Assembly (NCBI GenBank): GCA_949358305.1
Contig: OX442314.1
Coordinates: 57,235,369 to 57,299,368, forward strand
Reading direction: 5' to 3'
From: Strigamia acuminata
Taxonomy: Eukaryota; Arthropoda; Chilopoda; Geophilomorpha; Linotaeniidae
Length of the DNA: 64,000 nucleotides
Every line of letters begins with the position of its first letter. The first letter of the stretch is position 1. This document shows, piece by piece, positions 1-8,940 of the stretch. A program made the translations under genes and the position numbers. The notes beneath the pieces were generated by a model that saw nothing but the letters and a program-made list of their open reading frames with translations, did no database searches and was not told the DNA's origin.

Positions 1-735
1 GCCTACGTCACATCCAGCGAGTGTTTGTGCATTCTAAACCAACTGCCCAATTTGAAAGTGTTTAAAACTAATCTCTGGACCCAGTTATTACCTTTGTTGA
101 AACGACAGTTTGTTTCAGACGAACAATTGCGCACTTTTTCATTAGCAGGACATGTGAAAATTAATCCTGATATGAGGATTGAAGAAGACGACGTTGTGTT
201 TCTCAACTCCGGTTTTCCTCATTGCCATGCTTTATCTATTAGCTGTAATAGAAATGTGAATCCTCTGTTGAAACCGTCTGGCTACAAGCACGGCATAATG
301 CAACGACTCACCTTTTTGGATTTGTTAAATGTTCAGTCGGTCAACGTTTCACTTATTCACCGCTTCTGTCCATTGTTGCAGAAATTAATTTTAAATAATT
401 GTACCATTTTCAGGGAAACCGGCGATACTGTATATTTACGAGGCAGATTAGAAGAGTTACATTTTTTCCATTGTCCGACACTTACTGACAATTTGCTGTT
501 GGAAATTGTTCAGTTGGACGCACTTAATAATCTCAAACTTTTGCAGCTTACGGGCTGTCATCAGATTAGCTTTTATTCGATCGGGAGATTGATGGAAATG
601 CGCAATCCGTTGAATAAATTGATATTAAACCGTTGCTCTCGTGTTACAAACGCTCCAGCTTGTCATAAAAGTCATATTATTAAAATCATTCGAAGTAAAA
701 ACTTATATTTTGAGGTTAAAATCAACAGATGCTAA
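1..735 (+). CDS. Leucine-rich-repeat protein, 3' part (F-box/LRR or AMN1-like)
   Basis: The frame is open from the first base and ends at TAA 733-735, so the N-terminus lies outside the window; 244 codons are visible. The protein carries Cys-containing LRRs: segments such as LQKLILNNCTIF, LEELHFFHCPTLTD and LKLLQLTGCHQIS repeat at about 25-30 residues. This is the spacing of the LRR_CC type found in FBXL substrate receptors and AMN1. No F-box is visible in the part present, so the exact family is open. The last 35 residues (after NRCSRVT) are basic and not LRR-like. No intron is needed inside this piece. Role by family: protein-protein recognition, often for SCF ubiquitin ligases. That role is inference only. 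Confidence 0.6.
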   Translation, partial: AYVTSSECLCILNQLPNLKVFKTNLWTQLLPLLKRQFVSDEQLRTFSLAGHVKINPDMRIEEDDVVFLNSGFPHCHALSISCNRNVNPLLKPSGYKHGIMQRLTFLDLLNVQSVNVSLIHRFCPLLQKLILNNCTIFRETGDTVYLRGRLEELHFFHCPTLTDNLLLEIVQLDALNNLKLLQLTGCHQISFYSIGRLMEMRNPLNKLILNRCSRVTNAPACHKSHIIKIIRSKNLYFEVKINRC

Positions 736-807
736 GAAATTAATGGAAATCTGAATCTTTCAACAATTCTTGTTAGTTGTTCTGGACAGATTGTGTGTAT
801 TGCAGTG

Positions 808-813
808 AATAAA
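808..813 (+). terminator. Poly(A) signal of the LRR gene
   Basis: AATAAA lies 73 bases after the stop codon of the LRR gene, on the same strand. This is a usual distance for a 3' UTR signal. Confidence 0.5.
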
Positions 814-1164
814 AGTTTACTTGATAAATATTTCATTTTCTTATCGTATTTACATTCAGCTGTCGAACTGTGGAATTGTCATGAATTTGTGAGATTGAAC
901 AAACCGACTATAATAGATGTCTAGATTGAACAACCCAATTAAAATAAATGTCTGAATTGATCAAAAACACTAAAAAAAAAAAATAAAAAAAATTACCGGA
1001 AGTAAATTAGCGTTGCATTTAATAATTTAGGTCTGCAGTGTAGCGTATGAAAAAATTATTATTAGAAAGCCCGGGATAATTTTTTTTATTGGTAAATCAT
1101 CAAATTTTCTTAAAGATTTTAATATGCGGGTTCTCCACATCTTGCTAGGCCACTGCTTTTGATT
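814..1164. other. AT-rich intergenic stretch
   Basis: No coding region is recognised. On the minus strand an AATAAA (plus-strand TTTATT at 1085-1090) sits about 75 bases beyond the stop of the DNAJB9-like fragment and could be its poly(A) signal. Around 890-960 a short phrase (ATTGAACAA...AATAGATGTCT) occurs twice in degenerate form. Confidence 0.4.
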
Positions 1165-1332
1165 TTAATTGCCTTTGAATTGAAAGTCGCTGTCCTGACG
1201 ATACGAATGTGGAAAATCGTTTTCGAATTCCTTGAAGATGTCGTCGAAATTGAAATGAAAATTCGAATGGCTGCCGAACCTGTTCTCTCCAGAAGAGAAC
1301 TCTGTTTGTGACCAGCTGCCCCTGCGCTCTGA
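1165..1332 (-). pseudogene. DNAJB9/ERdj4-like C-terminal fragment
   Basis: A 55-codon minus-strand frame ending at TAA (1167-1165) contains FHFNFDDIFKEFENDF. This closely resembles the FNFDDLFKDF segment that follows the J domain of the ER chaperone DNAJB9 (ERdj4). Just upstream the same frame has a TGA at 1335-1333, and no J domain (HPD motif) is visible nearby. A minus-strand AATAAA follows. It could be a terminal exon of a gene whose other exons are not recognised, or a degraded retrocopy. The stretch 1333-1430 is GC-richer than its surroundings and may hold more of it out of frame. The match rests on one short motif. Confidence 0.33.
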
Positions 1333-1817
1333 TCACTTGCTTGCAGCACTTGGCGTAGTTGTGGCGTCTCTCACGCGCCTGTTGCGGTCCCCCGCAACCA
1401 GACGGAGTTCTAACAACTTGGTCCCAAGATAAAAACTACGTAACTTGTATGTAATTTAACGTCGATGATACTTAAATGATGAAGAAAAATTAACCAACTT
1501 TTCTTTTTGGATTACAAATTTCAATTTAATTTAATTTGTCTTTCACAACCGAAAATGATCAAGCTTAAAAAATTAACTTGTTTCCAACTAATTTTTTTTT
1601 AAATAAATTTTATACCAAAATACAAAAATCAAATTTTTTAAAAGAATGTTTTTTTTTGTTTTTGTTTTTTAATTCGCGAGCAGCAGTGAAAGAGGAACTA
1701 AAGTCATAAAACTATAATTAAATATTGACATTTCATTCATCACGGTTGTTTTGCCGTGACACAAACATTATACAAAGCAAAAATAAAAATTTACAAAGTG
1801 ATGCATTTTCAGATGGC
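1333..1817. other. Intergenic; start of the tandem-duplicated block
   Basis: From about 1575 the sequence matches the 3' flank of the second zinc-finger gene (about 9950-10130): both contain the phrase CAACT(A/G)AATTTTTTTTT followed by ACCAAAATACAAAAATCAAATTTT. This marks the downstream edge of a tandem duplication of the whole gene. No separate gene was seen. Confidence 0.5.
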
Positions 1818-2381
1818 TTATTTGTTGTTCTTATCAGCATTACATAACAAGTCCAAAAATACTCTATCTGCACGTTCTTGCGCCTCGTCGCGTATCCACG
1901 GAGACGGAAACATCTCTTCACCCAAAGGCTCATCGACTCGACAACACCGAATATCTTCGGGCCGATGCCCCCCTTTAAAATACTCCAGCTGACGCCTCAC
2001 CTTCACCACACTCGCCATCCCAGGCCGGGCGATCGCAATCGCGTGCTTGCTGCCATCCAAGTGCTGCTGGTAAGGAATCGGACCGCTCAACGTCACTTCG
2101 CATTCGGAGCAAGAAAAAACCTCATTCGGATCCAAATTTGCTTTCTTAACGTGCGCCGCGCTCTTCAAGTGCTCTTTGTACGGTATTTCACCGCTAAACT
2201 TCTTATCGCACACCAAACAAGAAAACGGAAACGGCAAATCCGCGTCGGTCGCTGAAATCGAACTCTCCGTCGCCTCGTTTTCAATTCCGCTCAGAGTTTT
2301 CATAGTCGCTTTTCGCAAATGCAGCGCGCTGGCCAAATGCTGGTCGTACGGCTCTTTGCCGTTGAATTTCTTGTCGCAAAT

Positions 2382-2525
2382 TGTGTTATCAGGAATGACG
2401 AATGAATGACAGGTCAGTGTGAAGTCAAACTAACAAGTGATTTATTACAAGTCAAAGTACAGTTTATATATGTCGGGAATACGTCATACGTTCGTATGAC
2501 GTAAATACAATTAGCCAATTACACA
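2382..2525 (-). repeat. 3' LTR of gypsy A
   Basis: 144 bp, identical to 6579-6722 as far as I can read. Ends are the inverted TGTG/CACA. It is preceded on the plus strand by the target repeat CAAAT (2377-2381). Confidence 0.9.
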
Positions 2526-2537
2526 TCTCCCCTTTTC
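2526..2537 (-). other. Polypurine tract of gypsy A
   Basis: The minus strand reads GAAAAGGGGAGA immediately upstream of the 3' LTR. This is the expected place and composition for the plus-strand DNA primer. Confidence 0.7.
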
Positions 2538-2541
2538 AAGC

Positions 2542-5451
2542 TCACAAATTCGTACGAGTCGGTCTTTTAACTTCTCTGCCGGATCTGGTAAAATATGGAG
2601 ATCCTGTGGGAGCGTTGGGGCGAATAACTCCTTCGTCTGGATTTACCGGGTGATCTGTGTTGATCAATTCTTCTTCTTCTTCTTCCTCTTCCTCCGTCTG
2701 ATCCTCGTTTTCTCCCGAGATTACCTCTTCGTCTTCGGCTTCTGGAGCAATGTCGGGAAGTGGTATCAAATGAAATCGGTTCCGTCGAATCGTTCTCTTA
2801 TCGGTTTCGACGATGTATGATCGGGGTGATGTATCGAGTTGTTTTATACGTCCTTCGCGTCGTAGATCGGTGATCCAAACAGTTTCGCCGATTTTTAGTG
2901 GATGTAGTTCTCGTACGCCGTGGTGTCTGTCGTAATTCGTTTTCTGTGTTTTCCGTCTGTTTTCTTCCTTCTGGCGTAACGTTGATTCGTTCGGTGTTTT
3001 CGGATTCAATTTCGAGCTGATGATAGGGACTGACAAATTTCGAATAGCTCTTCCGTTCAGCAGTTCGGCCGGTGAAAATCCGTTTGCAAGAGGAGTTGCG
3101 CGGTAAAGCTGCAGTGCGCGATAGCCGTCATCCGCTTTTTTCAAGCTTCGTTTTATGATTTTCACCGCTGCTTCGACGAATCCGTTACTTTGAGGAAATC
3201 CGGGGCTACTCGTGACGTGAGTAAACTGCCATTCTTTGGCGAACGTCCGAAATTCCGAATTCAATAATGGTCCAAAATGTGTTCCGTTGTCGCTGTAGAC
3301 GACTTCGGGCGATCCTTGTTCCGAAAATAAAGATTTTAAATGCTTTATTGTCGTTTTCTCGTGAAGGCTTGTCATCGGAAAAATAAATGGAAATCGTGAG
3401 AAGTAATCGGTAACGAGGAGATACCATTTGTTCTCTAGTTTAAATAGATCCATCGCAATCTATTGCCATGGTCGCTTTGGAAATTCGGATGGCATCAACG
3501 GCTCGTGTCGATTATTCGTCTCCTTGATGCATTCGGGACAGGCTTTAATCAATTTTTCGAGCTGCGTCGACAAACCTGGCCACCAAACCGATTGTTTTGC
3601 CAAGGCTCTGCATTTAGTTATTCCAAGATGGGCGCCGTGAATTTTTGCTAACATTTCTTTCTGGAGAGCCGCCGGAATCACGATACGAGACGCTTTGAGC
3701 AAAATTCCGACATCAACAGTGAGATCCGTTCGATGTTGCCAATAGTCTTTAACGAGTGCGGCGGGAACTTCGTTTTTCGGCGGCCAATAATGTTGTGAAA
3801 ATCTGATGAGATGTCTGCAAATTTCGTCTTCTTGCTGTGTTTTCGTGATTTGTTGTAGACGTTCGTCCGTGGCTGGAAGTGATCTGGTCACCAAATGTAC
3901 GTACGCGACTATTTCTTGATCTAGATCGTAATCGCCCTGCGTTCTTTCGATTGGTCGGCGAGAGAGAGCGTCGGCGAGTCCCAAATCTTTTCCCGCGATG
4001 TGAACCACTGTATAGGCGTGACGCTGGAGTCGTAACCGCATTCTCTGGAGTTTCGGGGTTAATTCGTCGAGTGGTTTGGTCATGAAGATCGGAACCAGCG
4101 GCTTGTGATCGGTTTCTAATCGGATCGGGATGCCTGTAATGAAATCTAGAAAACGGTCGCATGCCCAGGTAAGTGCGTATCCCTCTTTATCGATCTGTGC
4201 CCAGTTGGTTTGAGCCGATGTGAATGTCTTCGCTGCGTATGCAATAGGTCGAAACTCGCCGCTATCTTGTTTTTGTTTTAACACGGCTCCAACCCCGTAA
4301 CTTGATGCGTCGGAGGAGATTACAGTTTCTCGTTTCGGGTCGAACCAAGCGAGGACGGGTTTTGCTGATAATGCAAGTTTCAGTTTTTCGAACGCTTCGT
4401 TTTGTATCGGGCTCCACAAGTATTCGTTTTTCTCTCGTAGTAAATCGTTTAGTGGGTGTGCTAACGTAGCTAGGTGTGGAATAAAACGCCCCAAGTAATT
4501 GATCGTACCGAGAAAACTACGAAGTTCCGATTTGTTTTGTGGCGCAGGCATTTTAGCTATCGCCTCAATTCGATCGTCGTCGATGTGTACCCCTTCCGAA
4601 TCGATGATATGGCCCAAAAACTTGATGCTTGTCACGCCGAAAACGCACTTCTCCTTGTTCATCGTCACGTTTTTTTCAAATAAACGTTTCAAAACGGCTC
4701 GTAATCGTTCGTCGTGCTCCTCGATCGTGTCTCCGTAAACCAAAATATCGTCAACGTTACACTGGATGCCGATTAATCCTTCTAGAATTTCCGTCATCCT
4801 TTTCTGAAATACCTCCGGAGCCGCAACGATGCCGAATGGTAAACGAGTGAATTTAAAACGTCCGAATGGTGTGATGAATGTGGTGAGGAGTTGCGATTCT
4901 TCGTCCAATTCGCATTGCCAAAATCCGTGGTTAGCGTCCAATTTCGAAAAATACTTCGCTTTCCCGAGGCGTCCAAATAGATTTTCCGTGTTTGGCATCG
5001 GAAAAATTTCTCGTTTGATGTAAACGTTGAGTGGAACGTAGTCAACGCACATTCGGATGGATCCGTCTGGTTTCGGAACTGTGACGAGACCGGAACACCA
5101 GTCGGTTGGCTCGTCCACCGGCACGATAACGCCCAAAAGCAACATTTTGTCTAAACTTTTCTTGATCTCGTTTAGTTTCGGAATCGGGGCCCGGCGCGGT
5201 GTGGTTAGAGCATGCGGAATCGCTCCATCTCGTAATCGTATTTTGTATGGGATTTCAACGCACCCAAGACCTTGGAAAAGCTCTGGATACTCGATTTCTG
5301 GTCGTACCGAAGTGTGAGTCGTTTCCGTCGTTTTTATACTCCGCACGCGTTTCACGATCCCCAAATCTTCACATGTCCAGCAATGAACGACTGAGATCTT
5401 TGACCACGAATATCTCCGTAAGTTTTTTCTTTCCGCGATACGAAATCTCAT
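2542..5451 (-). pseudogene. gypsy A pol (RT, RNase H, integrase), one in-frame stop
   Basis: One frame runs from before 5451 to 2542, interrupted only by a TAG at 3462-3460 just before the integrase core (context RPWQ-stop-IAMDLF). The order is reverse transcriptase (SKLDANHGFWQ, then CNVDDILVYG), RNase H (ISSDASSYGVGAVL, ADALSRR), integrase H-H-C-C zinc finger (HGAHLGITKCRALAKQSVWW...CPEC), and the integrase core with its three acidic residues in MDLF, YSDNGTHF and GFVEAAVK. The tail is acid-rich (a run of Glu). The RT box has Asn where Tyr or Phe is usual before VDD, which is odd. Pol is offset from gag by what amounts to +1. Apart from the TAG no other lesion was seen. Confidence 0.85.
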
Positions 5452-6517
5452 CCCAAAAACTTCCCATGGTCTCCAAAGCGTTTTGATTTGCGCCTTTTAA
5501 TCGTCTCTCGGGCTTCCGTAATCTAATTTCTGAAAAATAATTGTTAAATGTTTCGAGCGAAATGCAAGTGACGTCTGCTCCAGTGTCGGCCCGGAATGAT
5601 AGCCGCACGTTCCGTATTTCGGCCGAAATGCTCCATCGTGTTGTTTTTTGTACCGGAGCTTCGGTCACAACGTGTCCCAAAAAGTGATATTCGGACTGCT
5701 CATCGTCATCTGCGTGTACGATCTCGATTTTTGCCGATTTGACCAATCGACACACACGTGTATAATGTCCGGTTTTCTTGCAATTTGCGCATTTTGATAA
5801 GGCGGCGGGGCATGTGGATGAAAAATGTACATCGTATCCACAGTTTCCGCAAGGTCCGTCGTTATCTTTCGTTTTCGGAGTCGGTCGTGCTGGTTTTCCT
5901 CGGTATTTCCTTTCCGGTTGGTCAGTCCGAACGCGTCCTACTTCCGTTTTAGTGTCGAGCGTTGGTCGTAATTCTATTTGTTGTCGTCGAACTTGCTCGT
6001 TCATTCGAACCGTATCGATAGCTTTTTTTAACGTTAGATCATCCGCTAACTGTAGCTTTTCACATAATTGACGATTTCGTAAACCCACAACGATTCGATC
6101 GCAGATCAATGTTTCGCGGAGATTCTCGCTGGTCAACTTGTCCAATTTGCAATTGTCGGCCAATTCGTACAACGCGGTGATAAAATCGTCCACCGATTCG
6201 TCTTCATTTTGGACCCGTTGATTGAAACGCGCTCGTTCGAAGATAAGATTTTTCTTTGCGACAAACAATTTATCGAAAGCTGCGATGACGGAATCGAACT
6301 TTTTTAATTGTTTTGGAGTCAGATTCGCTTTTTTTAAAATGTGTTCCGCCTTCCTGCCCATGCTGTATAACAAGCCGTCGATCTTGTCGATCTTGTCTTC
6401 GTCTGTTTTCTCGCGGAGTCCAGAAAAGTTCAAAAATCGTACGAATCTCGTTTTCCATTCGGGCCAGTCGGATGGAGTTGAAAAGTCGAATTGTTCGGGA
6501 AACGGAGTGGTCGTCAT
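5369..6517 (-). CDS. gypsy A gag with protease region
   Basis: 382 codons beginning MTTTPFPEQFDF. A capsid-like domain (PSDWPEWKTRFVRFL and following) leads to two zinc knuckles around residues 220-260 (CGNCGYDVHFSSTC, with Cys in place of the usual last His spacing, and CANCKKTGHYTRVC). A retropepsin-like segment RADTGADVTCIS follows, where DTGA is the active site. The frame ends at TGA 5371-5369 inside what should continue into pol; the pol frame picks up at CEDLGIVKRV. The required shift is +1, so either this family uses +1 frameshifting or a single-base lesion broke a continuous gag-pol. I favour a lesion. Confidence 0.8.
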   Translation of the reverse strand: MTTTPFPEQFDFSTPSDWPEWKTRFVRFLNFSGLREKTDEDKIDKIDGLLYSMGRKAEHILKKANLTPKQLKKFDSVIAAFDKLFVAKKNLIFERARFNQRVQNEDESVDDFITALYELADNCKLDKLTSENLRETLICDRIVVGLRNRQLCEKLQLADDLTLKKAIDTVRMNEQVRRQQIELRPTLDTKTEVGRVRTDQPERKYRGKPARPTPKTKDNDGPCGNCGYDVHFSSTCPAALSKCANCKKTGHYTRVCRLVKSAKIEIVHADDDEQSEYHFLGHVVTEAPVQKTTRWSISAEIRNVRLSFRADTGADVTCISLETFNNYFSEIRLRKPERRLKGANQNALETMGSFWDEISYRGKKKLTEIFVVKDLSRSLLDM

Positions 6518-6560
6518 CGTAGCGAAATTTCACGAATGATTTGAGTTTAATTTTAAGTCG

Positions 6561-6578
6561 GTTTAACCGCTGCCACCA
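6561..6578 (-). other. Primer binding site of gypsy A
   Basis: Directly inside the 5' LTR the minus strand reads TGGTGGCAGCGGTTAAAC. It begins with the TGG expected for annealing to the CCA end of a tRNA. I cannot assign the tRNA with confidence. Confidence 0.6.
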
Positions 6579-6722
6579 TGTGTTATCAGGAATGACGAAT
6601 GAATGACAGGTCAGTGTGAAGTCAAACTAACAAGTGATTTATTACAAGTCAAAGTACAGTTTATATATGTCGGGAATACGTCATACGTTCGTATGACGTA
6701 AATACAATTAGCCAATTACACA
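6579..6722 (-). repeat. 5' LTR of gypsy A
   Basis: 144 bp, the partner of 2382-2525. It is followed on the plus strand by the target repeat CAAAT (6723-6727), after which the zinc-finger coding sequence resumes. Confidence 0.9.
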
Positions 6723-7146
6723 CAAATGTCGCAAGCGAACGGGAAGGTGTCTTCCAGCAAATTCTGCGCTTTTTTTAAGTGCAGCGCGCTGGCCAAATGC
6801 TGTTTGTAGGATTCGTCGCCGTTGAATTTCTTGTCGCAAGTGTCGCAGGCGAATGGGAATGCCCCATCGATACGCTTTTCCAAGCAGTTTTCAATTTTCG
6901 GTTGGTTCTGCAGTTTTTTCAGGTGTTCTGCGCTGTTTAGATGTTGTTGGCGGGGTTCTTTGCCGGTGAATTTCTTGCTGCAAGTTGTACAGACGAAGGG
7001 AAACGGATCGTTGTTTACGTTGTTTGATTTCATTCTCTTACTCCGTCCTGTAGTAATACCAGCTTCGTCTTCTTTAGCACTAACATCGTCTAATTTTCTT
7101 TTAGGCATCTTATTATCGACGGTTTGAAAGTGACAATATTGACTTA

Positions 7147-7180
7147 TCCACAGATTAGAGGAATTCCTCTAATCTGTGGA
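7147..7180. repeat. Perfect 34-bp palindrome
   Basis: The left half TCCACAGATTAGAGGAA is followed at once by its exact reverse complement, so the two arms of 17 meet with no spacer at GAATTC. A partial third copy of the outer end (ATCTGTGGAT) follows at about 7184. It lies about 40 bp upstream of zinc-finger gene A and is absent at the same place upstream of copy B. Confidence 0.85.
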
Positions 7181-7199
7181 CTTATCTGTGGATCGTGTT

Positions 7200-7590
7200 G
7201 CGCCAGGTGTGACGCTGATTGGTCGACGATGGTCACGTTTCGGTGACTTGTTCAATGGCGTCGCAACGTGTTTGAATTGTCATTATTCATTAATTTTGTT
7301 GGTATAAGAAACTTTAGTTGAAAAATAGAATGAAATGAGTTAAAAATTTATATACAATAGCCTATAAATATGTTTTTTTTATTTATTTTTTTTCATTTTT
7401 ATTTTCTCTGAACGAGAAATACGGATTTGTATAAAAATCGGATACAAAAATACGTCAGTAATGGACGAAAAAAAAACATAAATTGTGTACAAATTACGTT
7501 TCAATAACGTTATCACGACATCACATACGATACACTGAACGTTCGTTTAACGTGACTTTGCAATATGCTTTACAGTTTGTGTAAAGTTGT
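7200..7590. repeat. Upstream arm of tandem duplication (matches about 11508-11885)
   Basis: From GTGTGACGCTGATTGGTCGA to the phrase GAACGTTCGTTTAACGTGA, this stretch is nearly the same as about 11508-11885. Each lies on the 5' side of a zinc-finger gene copy, so gene and 5' flank were duplicated together. Copy B has extra sequence between about 11200 and 11500 that copy A lacks. Confidence 0.8.
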
Positions 7591-8640
7591 TGTAAAATCG
7601 AAAAAAAATTAGACATTTAACATTGTATTTACACATTTCTTAAATGTCATGTCCATGTGTAAATTAGACATTTACGTTAAATTTAAGTTGCTTGCAAATG
7701 ACTTAGAAAGTTAATATTGTACGAGTTTAACACCGGCTGGCGACATACGTATTTCAAAAATAAAAAAAATAAAAAATTTACATTTGTTAAATATGGGGTT
7801 GCTTCTATCAATTTTACTTCAAAACTTAATTAGAATATCATTGTTGGAGTTTAATGAAACAAAAAGGTGATACAATTTCGGTAGTTTAACATTTCAGTTT
7901 GGTTTTAGAAGTTTGGATTCTTTAATTTTAAGCCCCATGTCTATATGTATTGCTTCAGCATAAATAATAATTGTTTGTGCTTTAATGTAACAGGTGTTGG
8001 TTATTTATTAGTGTTTTAGATAATAAATAATCACTCACAGCCCATCTAGATGTATGTGAGTGATTATTCTATTTACTGCAGGCACAGGCACAGCATGCCT
8101 TATGATAACATGGATCTCGTGATCCAGCACCGGGTAACTAATTGTTGGGATTACCATTTTCCAGGTAGTTTGTTTAGCACAATATTAGAAATACCGTTCA
8201 CGAGCTACCAACCCGGCAAGTACATTATATTGGCCCTTCACCGACCTTTAAAGTACGGAAGGACCAGCCCTAAAAAGACGGGGACCTGAGAATTACCGGC
8301 AGTGCGACTGCCGGCGATCAGACTACGATATATTATCGTCTACAACAACCATCCTTACCTCAATGGGGCCAGTTGAGTTGAGGGACCAACTTACAACTGG
8401 CAAGGCCTACTGTGTAGGCACATTATACTAAGCTACCGTACAGAATCTCACAGCGAGCTAGAACTACGGGACCATTTGGTTGCCGGCGTTAGTCATCCCG
8501 AAATAGCCCTACAACGACAATTACCGTTAGGTAGAGAGTCGAGGGTGCCCGATGTGTCGATAAAGAAAGAGAGATCAAACGATAACCAATACAATATAGA
8601 CATATTCGGAGCAACCAAGGGGGATTTCCGGTGGAAACAT
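7591..8640. other. Unassigned intergenic DNA
   Basis: No gene is recognised. From about 8050 to 8480 the composition is more even than the surrounding AT-rich DNA and includes a perfect hairpin, CCGGCAGT-GCG-ACTGCCGG at 8296-8314. Short open frames on the plus strand here (8050-8289 and 8476-8721) show no motif I know. Confidence 0.35.
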
Positions 8641-8652
8641 GAGTTTATACAG

Positions 8653-8935
8653 GGTGGACAAAAAGTCTGGTTCACAGTAAATAATTCCCAAACTGTTTTA
8701 GTTGTTGATTTAGCAAAATGATTGTAAGGGTAGTTTTTTGGGGGAAATCCAATTATGACATCGAACTTGACCTCAGAGGTCATATTCAAGGTCATCCATA
8801 TTGTAACTCGAGAACCGTCATAGATAGAGAGAAAAAGTGAATTAGAAAGTTGTAGAGGACCATCTAATTAGCCTAGAACTGTTCTTAACAAAATTATCTC
8901 TTACCGAAAAGTTTTGAGAAAAAAAGGTTTGAAAT
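8653..8935 (+). repeat. Repeat with CAGGGTG(n)CAAAAAGTCTG end
   Basis: It begins ACAGGGTGGACAAAAAGTCTGG and continues with TTGACCT..., CAAGGTCAT..., a GAGAACCGTCATAGATAGAGAGAAA block and a TTGTAGAG block. The same string of landmarks in the same order and spacing recurs at 45424-45660 plus 59493-59555. The end sequence is the kind seen at termini of insect DNA transposons with TA or short target sites. No transposase is present. The right boundary is uncertain. Confidence 0.6.
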
Positions 8936-8940
8936 GTTAG

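Larger units (their letters stand above)
2382..6722 (-). mobile_element. Ty3/gypsy LTR retrotransposon, gypsy A
   Basis: This 4341-bp element is on the minus strand, with two 144-bp LTRs that I read as identical. Each begins TGTGTTATCAGG and ends CCAATTACACA on the plus strand. The 5-bp target duplication CAAAT is at 2377-2381 and 6723-6727. The primer site reads TGGTGGCAGCGG directly inside the upstream LTR (6578 downward) and a polypurine tract (GAAAAGGGGAGA) lies at 2537-2526. Gag and pol resemble the Ty3/gypsy proteins often labelled K02A2.6-like. Identical LTRs argue for a very recent insertion, yet pol has one in-frame stop and the gag-pol junction is out of frame. It sits inside zinc-finger gene A. 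Confidence 0.92.
1818..7108 (-). pseudogene. U1/JAZ-type zinc-finger gene, copy A, split by gypsy A
   Basis: Two minus-strand coding pieces, 7108-6723 (5' part) and 2376-1818 (3' part, ending at stop), belong to one gene of about 314 codons. They are separated by a 4341-bp retrotransposon and its 5-bp target repeat. Removing 4346 bp leaves one continuous frame, and the junction then matches the intact copy at 10170-11183. The product starts MPKRKLDD, has a basic patch, then five fingers of the form C-x2-C-x12-H-x5-H with the phrase CDKKFNG...QHLASALH. That spacing is typical of U1-like/JAZ (ZNF346-type) fingers, which bind double-stranded RNA. A conserved tail with GGHRPEDIRCC and FPSPWIRDEAQERAD follows. 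The insertion lies in the third finger, between its Cys pair and its His pair. As it stands the gene should give only a truncated protein. Confidence 0.75.

Noticed and set aside
8296-8314. Helitron 3' end (strong GC hairpin)
   Set aside because: The hairpin is perfect but no CTRR terminus follows at the right distance, and no TC start or Rep/helicase is near.
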